Below are positions 53,801 to 64,000 of a DNA stretch of 64,000 nucleotides, in pieces. A program made the translations under genes and the position numbers. Location of the stretch: assembly GCF_035222375.1 (NCBI RefSeq), contig NC_085888.1:3708389-3772388 (forward strand), given 5' to 3'. The stretch's first letter is position 1, and each line of letters opens with the position of its first letter. The notes beneath the pieces are model-generated. The model did no database searches and was not told the DNA's origin. It saw only the letters and a program-made list of their open reading frames with translations. The DNA comes from Podospora pseudocomata. Its lineage: Eukaryota > Ascomycota > Sordariomycetes > Sordariales > Podosporaceae.

Positions 53801-55771
53801 ATGCCGCTACCTCCAATCCTGCGCCTCTCGCCTGACACCCGCCGCAGAGTTTACCTCTACTTGGGCCTTGCACCATGGAAGCCGGCCGAGAGATACATTT
53901 TCAATCTGCATAGAGGCAACGTGTTGATGGATGAATCCGATGACAGCACCAATCCTGTTCAGTTCCACGGACTTCTCCTCTCCTGTCGTGTCATCTACCA
54001 AGAAACAGCCGTCCTGCTGTACTCAGCCAACAGTTTTGTCGCCTACTTGGAGGATGACTGTGACCGTCTGCTGGCCCTGACAACAACTGCAATCTCTGCA
54101 CTCACTCATCTCAAGATTGTTGTCAACCAAAATTCCTGCCACCAGCAATGCACACAATGCATCAACTCCCGGGTTGAGGATTCTAGTCTCTATTGCTACC
54201 ACCAACCGACCCCCGAACCTTGCGATGAGCATGCTTCACAGGCAGCAGACCAACCACCGAATGGGCGCCTTTTGACCAGCTCAGATACAACAACCGAAAG
54301 CCTGTTTGAGAATTGGCGTTCAGCTATTGAGCATCTCTCTGCGAGTCTTGTGCCTGGTCGCCTCACATTATCCGTGGTTTGCGATGTCGCGCACGACGAC
54401 CTCAAGGCTGGCAAGCTTGTTGTCGGCCCAATGGCTTTACTGCCACGACTTGATGATTGCCACATTAGGCTTAGTTGGAGGGCCAATGCAAAGCTTCAAC
54501 AGCTTGCTCGCGACGCTATTGAGCAGGCACGCTGCATTGCATTGCCGAAGTCCACTGCCCCTTCTTCTTCCTCGCCTCTTCTGGGTCTTCCACGTGAGCT
54601 GCGGTTGCGTATACTCGCATACACAGATCTTGTGACCCCAATTAGGGAGGTGTCATGGGATGGGGAAACTTACAAAGCTGATGGGTCTTCAAATTACCAT
54701 TCGTGGCATCGCGCGGGCTTTGACAATGAGACACTCGCTAGATGCCGAAGCGACCATCATTATGGGTGCCAATTCAAAAGCTGCTGGTCTCGAGGCTCAG
54801 CTGACCGCTACATTGGTTGTTTCTGTTCGGTTCGACACGCCGCCGTCTCATCAACATGCCGTTGTTGGTCACCACCGACGCCGCTCTTTCTTGTTTGTCG
54901 CAGTCTGTGTCACGAGGCTCAGCATGTGTTCTTTTCCTCGAATCGTTTCATAGTTCACGATCATGTCTACACTGATACCAACTCGGGAACTCGGATGCAA
55001 TCTACGTGGGGGTTGAGCGCATATCCCCATGCCCGCCTCACAGCCAGCAGGTTCCTTCGAGACAAGGTTCCCGATAACTCTCTTGGATCGATCCGCTTTC
55101 TTGAGCTCACTTTCCCGGCTTACAGCCACGAGGCGTGGCCTGATCCGGATGGGCCGGCAATCAAAGAATGGATCGAGACCATCAAACATGTCAACGACAA
55201 ACTCAACAAACCTGGCCTTACACTTCGTATCATCATGGCAGATGCTGCACACAGCGCACAAGAGACACAACGCACCATGACGGATGAGAACGGAGAGGTG
55301 GTCAAGCGTGCATACACGAGTCTCATCGATCCGCTAAGATGTTTGGGTCAGGACTGCACAGGCGAGCCCTTGCACAGATTTTACGCCCATCTGCCAGACC
55401 CATTGGCGTGGACTGAAGCGAGTGAAGCGTTGCTTGCTGAAGATCCATGTAAATACTTCCATGGGATCAACTTGAAAGAGCAAAAGCTACGTGAGGAGGC
55501 AGAGCGGTTGGTCTTGGGCGATGAGCGCTATGAGAAGCAGTGGGGCTGCGCCGGTGTAGACGTTGGGCAAACTGGAGAAGGAGAGGGAAAGGATGACTAT
55601 CATGACGATGGCAGAAGCGACAAAGATAACGACTACGCGATTAACGAGGCATCTGGTACGTTGTTAGCCAAGACGTTGGAGGAATGGGAGGAGGATGAAA
55701 GAGAGCTAAAGGAGCCAAAGGGAAGCTACTGGTTATTCTTTCACCATCTTCTTCGATCAGGAGCTTTATAG
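53801..55771 (+). CDS. 2EXR/F-box-like fungal protein with two domains
   Basis: An intronless gene of 656 residues, starting MPLPPILRLSPDTRRRVYLY. This N-terminal block (LSPDTRRRVYLYLGL, then GLLLSCRVIYQETAVLLYSANSF) is the 2EXR/F-box-like fold common in Pezizomycotina. It is repeated in the second half: LLGLPRELRLRILAYTDL, TPLFLVCRSLCHEAQHVFFS and SNRFIVHD. Between them lie Cys/His-rich stretches (SCHQQCTQCINS, HYGCQFKSCW and CFCSVRH) that may bind metal. The C-terminus is acidic and Glu-rich, ending YWLFFHHLLRSGAL. Such proteins are often expanded and lack known function; adapter roles in ubiquitin ligases are assumed only by similarity. Intact. Confidence 0.78.
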   Translation: MPLPPILRLSPDTRRRVYLYLGLAPWKPAERYIFNLHRGNVLMDESDDSTNPVQFHGLLLSCRVIYQETAVLLYSANSFVAYLEDDCDRLLALTTTAISALTHLKIVVNQNSCHQQCTQCINSRVEDSSLYCYHQPTPEPCDEHASQAADQPPNGRLLTSSDTTTESLFENWRSAIEHLSASLVPGRLTLSVVCDVAHDDLKAGKLVVGPMALLPRLDDCHIRLSWRANAKLQQLARDAIEQARCIALPKSTAPSSSSPLLGLPRELRLRILAYTDLVTPIREVSWDGETYKADGSSNYHSWHRAGFDNETLARCRSDHHYGCQFKSCWSRGSADRYIGCFCSVRHAAVSSTCRCWSPPTPLFLVCRSLCHEAQHVFFSSNRFIVHDHVYTDTNSGTRMQSTWGLSAYPHARLTASRFLRDKVPDNSLGSIRFLELTFPAYSHEAWPDPDGPAIKEWIETIKHVNDKLNKPGLTLRIIMADAAHSAQETQRTMTDENGEVVKRAYTSLIDPLRCLGQDCTGEPLHRFYAHLPDPLAWTEASEALLAEDPCKYFHGINLKEQKLREEAERLVLGDERYEKQWGCAGVDVGQTGEGEGKDDYHDDGRSDKDNDYAINEASGTLLAKTLEEWEEDERELKEPKGSYWLFFHHLLRSGAL

Positions 55772-55937
55772 GAAGCTAATAAACAAAAGGGCCTTAAGTG
55801 AAAGTCTGCAACAGAGGATACCGATAGGATTTGGAAAATAGACTACAAAGGTATCATAGATTTCCAGAATGAAATAGAAGTATAATTACTTTTGGCAGGT
55901 TCTTTTAATATTTTACAACTGGGTACAGGCGTAGGTT

Positions 55938-56224
55938 TGTTACAACCTGCACCAGGAATGGATACAGACTGCAAGGCAGTACGCCAGAGGTGAATATGAC
56001 AGGATGATCGAAGGTTGTGACAAGCGTCTCAGACACGGGTTCACTGTCAACAACAGGTTGTTCTAACAAAGAGCTACTGAGAGTAGATTGTAGACAAATG
56101 AACTTGAATTGCTTGCATGAGGAATCAGATTCCTCGACACGGGGAGCGCCCGGCGCTCCCCCCTATTTATGTGAAGCTATCTACATATGTTTCTGAGGTA
56201 TCCTTGTACCTTGCTCAGTGTGCT
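55938..56224 (-). repeat. truncated, inverted LTR of the gypsy-3 family
   Basis: Starts TGTTACAACCTGCACC and reads as the reverse complement of the right two thirds of the gypsy-3 LTR (through the GC hairpin and TATA region), with several substitutions. Similarity fades after CAGTGTGCT. Together with the adjacent left LTR it forms an inverted repeat of about 290 bases. Confidence 0.85.
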
Positions 56225-56282
56225 TGTATTGCTTGCTTTTGGTCGCGGCCAACAGACCATGGCCACCGCTAATAGACCATGG

Positions 56283-56725
56283 TGTTACGTCCCAAGCGTA
56301 ATACCCCTATACAGGAACCACTGGGTGGTACCCGAGGTGCTGGGCACCTCAGCCAATCATTGGGCCAGGGATGGAAAGACCCACAAGCCCCCGTGCAACC
56401 AATCAGGAGTTGCTCAGTCTGATCAGTGGCCAAGACCACTGAGCACACTGAGCAAGGTACAAAGATACTTCAGAAATATATGTAGACAGCTTGACATAAA
56501 TAGGGGGCGCCGGGCGCTCCCCGTATCGAGGAATCTGATTCCTCATGCAAGCAATTCAAGTTCATTTGTCTACAATCTACTTTCAGTAGCTCTTTGTTAG
56601 AACAACCTGTTGTTGACAGTGAACCCGTGTCTGAGACGCTTGCCACAACCTTCGATTATCCTGTCATATTCACCTCTGGCGTACTGCCTTGCAGTCTGTA
56701 TCCATTTCTGGTGCAGGTTGTAACA
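56283..56725 (+). repeat. gypsy-3 5' LTR
   Basis: 443 bp. A TATA box (CATAAATAGG, about 56497-56506), a GC-rich palindrome (GGGCGCTCCCC arm) and a GAGGAATC/GATTCCTC hairpin precede TCATGCAAGCAA (56543-56554), the presumed transcript start. Confidence 0.93.
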
Positions 56726-56727
56726 CG

Positions 56728-56739
56728 TTGCTTGCATGA
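56728..56739 (+). promoter_or_regulatory. gypsy-3 self-priming primer-binding site
   Basis: TTGCTTGCATGA, two bases after the LTR, is the exact reverse complement of 56543-56554 in the LTR (12 of 12). Confidence 0.72.
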
Positions 56740-56783
56740 CCAAGATCGAACGTTGTGCTCAGACATAACGAACACCAATCGCC

Positions 56784-58878
56784 ATGGCTTCCGCTGCCCC
56801 AATCCCTCCGTTGGACATGACCGTCTCACTGGAGACGATGACGTCTCTCTTGGAGATGCCCCGCCGTCGAAAAGACAACCCCTCCCGCTGAGAATGACAA
56901 CGCCGCTTCCGACGAAGAAGATTATGACTTCAATGATGTCGCAAACAAACTCGACGCCCTCGCCAAGAAACTTCTCAGCATGGAGACGGCCATCAAGAGC
57001 AAAAATGATCTCCAGGATCTCAAGGATGAGGTCAAGCGCCTGCAAACCACCGTCCGAAGTACGACGCGCGACAATACCCCCAAGATAGCCGCCAAGGTCG
57101 GCAAGCCTCCCGTCTTCACCGGAAGTAAACAGGAGCTCCCGCCCTGGTTGTCACATGTCAGGACCAACCTACGTCTGTACGGCATCACCGACCCCGAGTC
57201 ACAACTCCTATATGCCGCCAGTTTCCTTGGAGGAGACCCCAAGCAGTGGTTTGATGGGATCCTCAGGAACTACTTCGAGTACGCGGAGGATGAACGCGAA
57301 CCCCTCACACAGAAACTCTTCGGTATGGGATTGGTCAAGTTCGAGGAAGAAATCAAGAAGATGTACGGCGAACCCGATGAGGAAAAGGCAGCCGAGGATC
57401 GTCTCGAACGACTTGTGCAGACTGCCTCAGCCTCGACTTACGCGACACTCTTTCGCCGAGACGCATTCAGGGTCAACTGGGCCGATGCCGCTCTGAAGAA
57501 CAAATTTTACAGAGGCTTGAAGCCCAAGGTCAAGGACGAACTCATCAAGGAAGACCGACACGCACTTACCCTCGACGAATACATCAACAAAGCCATTGTC
57601 ATCGACAACCGACTCTATGAGCGATCCATGGAAGACAAAGGAGTCTATCGCAACCCCTCAGGTTCCCAAGGCCAACATCAAAAGAAGTACGAACACAAGA
57701 GCACTTCATGGGGAACACACTCAGGACCCATGGACATCGGAGCAGCACAGCACGGTAGAGGCCAACAACGAAAGTACGGCGACAAACCCAAGGATAAGTC
57801 CAAGGTCAAATGCTTCAATTGCGACAAGATGGGACACTTTGCACGAGAATGTCGTTCACCGAAGAAATTCAAACCGGTACCTGAAGCCAAATCAGTTCAA
57901 TTCGCGGACACCGACCGCGTCGTCAGGATGACACATCGCGAAGACGACGACCCCCTCCACCGGCCGATGATGGACGCCGCGGTGGGAAACATCATGTCGC
58001 ACGTGCCCACAGGAACGACTCAAGAACAACTCGCCGACATGATGGATCACGCCCTAACCCCGCTCACAAGTCCAGTTTTGAGAGAACTTCCACGACCAAC
58101 GATCAAAAACGAAAACTCATTAGCAAGAAGCGATTGTCCGTTGGATGGAGCCGAGTGGGTAAGAAGATGTGAGAGAACCGCAGAAACCGGAGTCTCCACC
58201 GACGACGACTATACAGAGTCAGAACCAGAACCAGAGGATGAACCCATCACCCTTTGGGACATGAGCAACAATGCAGACTGGTGGGTGACAGCCAAGGACT
58301 GGAACGAGCGTTTCGAGAGACCAGGACGACCAGTGGTCTACGGGGAAGACACCCCCACCGAGCACACCAAGGCAGAACCTCACCCAGACGACGTACCTCT
58401 TGCTATACCCTGCCACGAACTACACGACTCAGTTGCATGGTTTGACTGCATTTACGACTACTGCAGAGTCCATTATCGATTCAAGGTTTACCACGAGGTA
58501 TTCCCTTCCAGACGAGATAACGACCCCATCTTGCAAGTACACAAGGCAGGATCGGAGGAGGATTGGAATTATACCACAACAACGGAAGGAAAATACACAC
58601 TTGTTGTGGAAAACATGGTCCCCACAGGATGTTGGGACAAGGATGCTTTGGATCTCGAGGACTGTGAACACGTTTGGTGCGCCCGTCACCGCCGCGCAAA
58701 GGCAGAGACTGGCACCGACAGAAGAGCCAAGCAAGGGTCAGGAAGAAGGCCAACAAAGAAAGTCACTCGGTCAAAGGATACCCAGGAAGGGACCTCCCAT
58801 ATGATGCCTATGGAGAATACGGAACATTGGAAGAACTCGCCAACGAGTATTTGGGACCCGATTTCCGCAGACGACTAG
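56784..58878 (+). pseudogene. gag: gypsy-3 Gag
   Basis: ATG at 56784 (MASAAPIPPLDMTVSLETM); a frame change in a C run near 56882 joins it to the long frame ending at 58878. That frame holds a coiled coil (ANKLDALAKKLLSMETAI), the retrotrans_gag core (WLSHVRTNLRLYGITDPES, AASFLGGDPKQWFDGILRNY, FRRDAFRVNWADAALKNKFY) and a canonical CCHC zinc knuckle CFNCDKMGHFAREC at about 57811-57852. A long acidic tail with unusual Trp-rich segments follows. Confidence 0.88.
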
Positions 58879-58879
58879 A

Positions 58880-59587
58880 ACAACAGTACCTCGAGCGACA
58901 CAAGATGTTCTATTACACCACTAGAGAATCAGGACTGGAGTCAGACGCCGTGAAGTTGGCAAACGACTACCACTTACGACAGAAAGCGTGGGAAAGACAC
59001 TGTTCGGGACCATCCGATTTTACCAGAGTCCCACGTACGGGAAACGGCCAACGGGCCTCCCCAGGCCCCAGTGGAACAAACTAATTCCCGACGACGGATC
59101 ACAACTCGCATCAGGAGGCCGCAGGCCGGATCAAGAAAAGACCTCCATGGTGGCACTACGAGACAGTTGCCGGAGCCACAGTGTTAGGAAACCAAAGTGC
59201 CCTGACGGTAGAAGTTCGATGGACAAACTCCAAAGGAAAGGAGTATCGAGCAGTTGCAGTGATCGACTCAGGGAGTTCGATCAGCATCGTCAATCCCTCG
59301 TTCGTGAACAAGACGAGGATGCCGTGGGTCATGAAGAAAACACCATACAGAATGAGGACCTACGAAGGGCAAACGGCCAGTTATGATGGAGGAATCAGTT
59401 CACGGGAACGACACTCTTGATCACGGTGGACGACGACCCGCAGGAAGTGGACTTCGATATCCTGCCAACCGGACCCAAGTGTGACATGATCTTGGGACAT
59501 CCGTGGTTGAAGAAGTACAACCCGGACATAGACTGGGAGAATGGCCATCTCAACTCAGGCTTGACGCAGACGGGTGAACAGAGCTGA
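58880..59587 (+). pseudogene. pol: gypsy-3 protease
   Basis: AVAVIDSGSSISIVNPSF carries the DSG active site (about 59255-59300), and CDMILGHPWLKKYNPDIDW the ILG motif in a shifted frame near 59480-59535. At least one frame change lies near 59390. Confidence 0.75.
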
Positions 59588-61048
59588 ACTGGATAGAGCT
59601 CCCAGGTGCCCAGAGGGACAAGAGAGCCCCTGCGAGCATACGAGACATACGAGCCACGACGAGCCGATGTCAACTGACAGAGGAAGTACCAAGGAAGGAC
59701 CCTCGCACACCAGAGAACCAGAAGGTTGGGTGATGTATGTCAGACCAGAGAAGCTAGAGGAAGACCCGAGTGACGACTCGAGGCACAAGCCTCCCAAGGA
59801 AAGGAGGACCTCAGCAACATTTCCGAAAGAATACCACAGTTTTACAGTCTTCAGACACAAGATGAAGGACGAGCTCCCAAGAGAACCTCTTTCGACCACG
59901 AGATCCGATTGAAGGAAGGAGCAAAGTTACGATACCACAAAGCATATCACCTAGGTCCACGACAGGACAAAGCCTTACAAGAGTACATCAAGGAGAACCT
60001 ACCAAAGGGGTTTATCAGAGAATCACAAAGCGAAGCAGCTTACCCCATTTTATTCGTGCCTAAGAAAGGAACGACAGATTTAAGGCTTGTGGTCGATTAT
60101 CGACAACTCAACGAGGAAACGATCAAGAATAGGTATCCGCTGCCGCTTATCAGGAGATGAAGGACCGACTGGCAGGCGCCCAATGGTTCAGTCGACTGGA
60201 TCTTCCGATGGCCTTTGGCCACATCCGGATTAAGGAAGGGGATGAATGGAAAAGCAGCTTTCAGGACTCGCTACGGACACTTTGAGTACCAAGTCATGCC
60301 ATTTGGACTCACTAACGCCCCTGCGACATTCCAAAGCATGATTGACCACACCCTGCGCCCATATCTGGATCGATTCGCCTTTGTATACCTAGACGACATC
60401 TTGATCTATTCGAAGACCCTCAAAGAACACAGACAGCACGTACGACAGATCTTACAAACACTGCAGGATGCAGGACTCTCAGTGAACCCACGAAAAGCGA
60501 ATTCCACGTGCAGAAGACAGTCTTTTGGGATTCGAAATTACACCAGGAGAGATCCGCATGGAACCAGCTAAGATCACGGCAGTCGGGACTGGCCGACACC
60601 AACAAACCAGAAGGAAGTTAGGATGTTCATTGGATTCATCAACTTCTACAGATCATTCATCAAAGGATTTGGGAAAATTGCAAAACCGTTGCACGAGTTG
60701 ACCGGCGAAGGAACACCATTTAAGTGGAAACAACAACAACAAGACGCCTTCGACCAACTCAAGGACGCTATCAGCAGCGAACCCGTACTACGAATGCCAG
60801 ACTTCAGCAGACCATTCTATGTCGAGACCGATGCGTCAGACTTTGCTATTGGAGCAGAGCTCTATCAATACTTTAACGACGGCCGACACCCGGTAGGATT
60901 TGTCTCAAAAGATTTCTGGACCAGCACTCAACTACCCAATCCACGACAAGGAACTCATGGCCATCATCGAGGGCATTTGACGAATGGAGACCATATCTCA
61001 GTGGGACTGAGGAACCAGTGGATGTATTCACAGACCACCGGAATTTGA
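59588..61048 (+). pseudogene. pol: gypsy-3 reverse transcriptase and RNase H
   Basis: [36 protein letters not shown] and the catalytic [11 protein letters not shown] are present, followed by GFINFYRSFIKGFGKIAKPL and the RNase H entry YVETDASDFAIGAEL. Frame changes near 60158, 60520 and 60935 break it. Confidence 0.85.
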
Positions 61049-62815
61049 AGTACTTCGTCACGAAGGAACTAAGTCAAGACAAGTACGATGGGCAGAATTC
61101 CTTGCCCCTTCAACTTCCGCATCCACTATGTCAAAGGAAAGAGAACGCTAGAGCAGACGCGCTCAGCAGAAGACCAGACCACAAGGGTAACGAAAAGATC
61201 GATGCAGCCCCCTCTTTAAAAGAAAAAGACGGAACACTGGAACACGCCATCCAGATCTGGGAAGACTGCACAAGAACCTATCACACGAAATGGGAAGATT
61301 ACGAGTTCCAAGCCAAACGACAAGACGTCGATGAGGATGAGATACAGGAACTAGGTCTACGGGCCGGGCCCGACGACAACGACCCAGTATGGTACAACGA
61401 CAAGGCCTACGTACCAGCAGACAAGAGACGAGCGTGTGTCACGAAACTCCACAGCGACAAACTCGGAGGACACCCAGGTATCAGAAAAACGCTCGAACGC
61501 GTACAACAGCACTACGCATTTCCAGGAATGAAAAGGATCGTGGAAGAAGCGGTAAGAGAATGTGAGATATGTATCAAGAGCAAAGCAGCAAGACACAAAC
61601 CCTACGGACTTCTCGAACCCCTTCCCACAGCAGAACGAGCGTGGGGATCCATCTCCATGGACTTCATCACCAAACTCCCCAGCTCAACGGTACCAGATGG
61701 AACCAACACCAAGTACGACGCCATCTGGGTAGTGGTTGACAGACTCACCAAGTGGGCATACTTCATTCCTTTCAGAGAAACCACTACGGCAGAACAGCTC
61801 GCCTACCTATTCGAACGGAACATCGTGAGCCAACATGGACTGCCAGATGACATCACTTCGGACAGAGACAAACTCTTCACCTCTAAGTTTTGGCAAGCCC
61901 TGATGAAACGACTAGACGTCAAGTCAAAACTCTCGACAGCGTTCCACCCCCAGACAGATGGACAGACCGAACGACTCAACCAAGTCATTGAACAATACCT
62001 TCGGTGCTACATCAACTTCGAACAGGACAACTGGGTTGACCTGTTACCAACCGCTCAGTTAGCATACAACTCGAGCAACACAGAGACAACGAACGTCTCA
62101 CCATTCTTTGCCAACTACGGATTCCAACCCGAGTTACGACAGGGACCAACAGCAGAGGTACCACGTGCAGCGATCCACGCAGGACGATTGCAGGAGATGC
62201 ACAACATGTTGAAAGAAACACTCGAAGTTGTCAGGGAACGAATGCGCACCCACTACGACAAACATAGGGTCGAGGGACCTCCCCTCGAGGAGGGAGATAA
62301 AGTGTTTCTTCTCACACGCAATCTTCACACGAAACGACCAAGCAAGAAACTGGATTTCAAGAAGATCGGGCCATTCAAGATCAAGAAAAAGATCTCAACA
62401 TCTAACTACGAATTATCCCTTCCCGATTCCATGCGAGTACGAACCAAAGTATTCCACATTTCCCTTCTTGAACCAGCCCCAAAGAAAGCAAAACTCGAGA
62501 CACGGCTCGAGGTGGTCGACGACGAAGAAGAATTTGACGTCGAGAATATCCTGGATTCACGAATCAGCAACAACGAACTCAATATCTCGTCAAATGGCTG
62601 GATTACGGACCAGAGTCTAACTCGTGGGAACCTGTCGACTTCCTGGACTGCCCGGGAAGCTCCAGCAGTTTCACCGACAGAACCCAGACCGACCTGGGAT
62701 AAAGATTTGGATCAACGACGACCAGTCGACACCGAGAAATCAAGGTTACCAGCGTCCCCAAAGGACAACAGGGAACGATCGACCTCTGCGACTGGGAACT
62801 CCGATTCCCGAGTAA
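61018..62815 (+). pseudogene. pol: gypsy-3 integrase and chromodomain
   Basis: RNase H end (VFTDHRNLKYFVTKELSQDK), HHCC zinc domain (HSDKLGGHPGIRKTLERVQQ, CEICIKSK), then core D,D,E motifs: MDFITKLPSS, VVVDRLTKWAYF, DITSDRDKLFTSKFWQAL and FHPQTDGQTERLNQVIEQY. After a GDKVFLLTRNL barrel comes a chromodomain, FDVENILDSRISNN joined across a frame change near 62600 to YLVKWLDYGPESNSWEPVDF. A last frame change lies near 62660. Confidence 0.9.
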
Positions 62816-63261
62816 CAGCAGGATTAGCAACCTCCGCCTGCTCCCCTGCTTCCTCTTCCCGCAACAGAGTGTATTCCCGAGAAAATGCCTCACCCGCCTT
62901 CAACTGCAGTGCGCGAGACTGAGCCTCCAGACGAAGGAGCTTCGAAAGCGTCTCTTCCTTCTCCTGGTCTAAGCGCCGTTTCTCTTCAAAGAAGACCACC
63001 ACGAAGCACCGACGAGGGCTCACCATAAATATTGCAAGAATTCGCCCCCGCTTGCAGACAATTCTGACAAGACAAGCTACGGTCGGCAGCGCACAGTTTG
63101 TAAGCCGCAGCCGCTTACAACGAGAACAATCGACGGGCATGGCGAAACCGAAAAGTATTAGCGTAATCAACAAAGGGAATAACGACGTTCGGTAGAAGAT
63201 CGCGGTTGCGACTTCTTTCTTTGAGTTTTTGATAATTCTTCTGCACCCTGTTAGCAGGCAT
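62712..63261 (-). pseudogene. antisense reading frame in gypsy-3: paired Cys motifs and coiled coil
   Basis: On the strand opposite to gag-pol, between pol and the 3' LTR. ATG at 63261 opens MPANRVQKNYQKLKERSRNR. Another frame from ATG 63140 gives MPVDCSRCKRLRLTNC, and after a one-base frame change CQNCLQAGANSC, that is two successive C-X2-C-X7-C motifs. A Glu/Lys/Leu coiled coil follows (EEKRRLDQEKEETLSKLLRL, then EAQSRALQLKAG). It resembles small zinc-cluster/coiled-coil proteins that I recall from other fungal genomes, though I cannot search. It is broken here by frame changes. Its role in the element is unknown. Confidence 0.5.
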
Positions 63262-63356
63262 TTTAGAAAAGGATGAAAGGGAAAACTTACAGTCACAACG
63301 ACAATTTCCTAGCGTCAAGGGTCTTCGAGGCGAAGACCGGGGAGGAAGAGGAAACG

Positions 63357-63797
63357 TGTTACGTCCCAAGCGTAATACCCTTATACAGGAACCACTGGGT
63401 GGTACCCGAGGTGCTGGGCACCTCAGCCAATCGATGGGCCAGGGATGGAAAGACCCACAAGCCCCGTGCAACCAATCAGGGTTGCTCAGTCTGATCAGTG
63501 GCCAAGACCACTGAGCACACTGAGCAAGGTACAAAGATACTTCAGAAATATATGTAGACAGCTTGACATAAATAGGGGGGGCGCCGGGCGCTCCCGTATC
63601 GAGAATCTGATTCCTCATGCAAGCAATTCAAGTTCATTTGTCTACAATCTACTTTCAGTAGCTCTTTGTTAGAACAACCTGTTGTTGACAGTGAACCCGT
63701 GTCTGAGACGCTTGTCACAACCTTCGATCATCCTGTCATATTCACCTTCGGCGTACTGCCTTGCAGTCTGTATCCATTCCTGGTGCAGGTTGTAACA
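63357..63797 (+). repeat. gypsy-3 3' LTR
   Basis: 441 bp, same order of elements as the left LTR with about 2% divergence. Confidence 0.93.
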
Positions 63798-64000
63798 AAG
63801 TGCTTGTGTTTAACCACGGAAAATGGGATATCTGAATCGGAAACCCACTTGACTAGGAGCTCCTGGAAGCGGTCTTAGGTCTTTATAGGAGGCGGGAGCT
63901 TTATCTTTTTAGTGGTTCGAGTTTGGAAAAGCTCGTTAATTGCCGAAAACGATCTCTTACCAGCATTGTTTGCTCCTAGAAGCTTGCCATCCTTCGTAAT
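63798..64000 (-). pseudogene. hAT-family transposase fragment
   Basis: On the minus strand one frame reads SFSAINELFQTRTTKKIKL, an in-frame TAA, then RFQELLVKWVSDSDIPFSVV. The last block is the N-terminal hallmark of hAT transposases (the W-x-PFSVVE region). The fragment abuts the gypsy-3 LTR directly and runs out of the window, so it is the remains of an element broken by or joined to gypsy-3. Confidence 0.5.

Larger units (their letters stand above)
56283..63797 (+). mobile_element. gypsy-3: Ty3/gypsy chromovirus, old and rearranged
   Basis: A 7.5-kb element with LTRs 56283-56725 (443 bp) and 63357-63797 (441 bp), TGTTAC...GTAACA ends. The LTRs differ at roughly eight substitutions and several one-base indels, so it is older than gypsy-1 and -2. 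No matching target duplication flanks it (CATGG at left, AAGTG at right). Coding is on the plus strand (gag, protease, reverse transcriptase, RNase H, integrase, chromodomain) with many frame breaks. An extra antisense reading frame lies before the 3' LTR. Confidence 0.93.

Overview
The window is nuclear DNA of a filamentous ascomycete (Pezizomycotina, most likely a Sordariomycete). The evidence is short GT-AG introns of about 50-100 bases, Zn2Cys6 and 2EXR-type genes, a GMC oxidoreductase, a PLL/DUF346 lectin, an intron-containing tRNA-Arg(ACG), and Fot1/pogo and Ty3/gypsy chromovirus transposons. No bacterial or phage feature is seen. Exon boundaries were placed by eye from splice consensus and reading-frame continuity; family names come from recognised motifs, not database searches.

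Layout. 1-19.7 kb is mostly host genes: a GMC oxidoreductase truncated by the window edge, a small secreted protein, a Golgi-type glycosyltransferase, a Dal5-like MFS permease next to a Zn2Cys6 regulator, a decayed eIF2B-like gene, a decayed secreted repeat protein, and a sugar-porter MFS transporter. 19.95-27.4 kb is a nested transposon. A pogo/Fot1 element with perfect 43-bp inverted repeats and a TA duplication sits at the 3' end of a decayed metallo-beta-lactamase gene (27.4-28.55 kb). It is itself split by a gypsy element (gypsy-1) with seemingly identical 238-bp LTRs and a CGACC duplication. 28.7-43.6 kb is host again: tRNA-Arg, secreted beta-propeller lectin, citrate synthase, AsaB/CmcJ-type oxygenase, DHA1 drug-type MFS, a small tetraspan protein, a broken rhodopsin-type membrane protein and a secreted lactonase-like propeller. 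43.7-50.9 kb is gypsy-2 (identical 245-bp LTRs, GAGGT duplication, telomere-like repeats in the LTR). 51.5-55.8 kb holds a Thr/Ala-rich secreted protein with a possible ADP-ribosyltransferase-like domain and a 2EXR/F-box-like protein. 55.9-64 kb is an older rearranged gypsy-3 with diverged LTRs, an inverted LTR fragment on its left and a hAT transposase fragment on its right.

The most interesting signals are three. (i) All three gypsy elements carry, 0-2 bases after the 5' LTR, a 10-12 base stretch exactly complementary to a site inside the LTR, which is the signature of Tf1-type self-primed reverse transcription. (ii) gypsy-3 carries an antisense reading frame with paired CX2CX7C motifs and a coiled coil between pol and the 3' LTR. 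(iii) Broken genes recur, nearly always by apparent loss of one base in a short homopolymer run, while many neighbouring genes are perfectly intact. This could be patchy pseudogenisation, trans-mobilised elements, or local sequence error.
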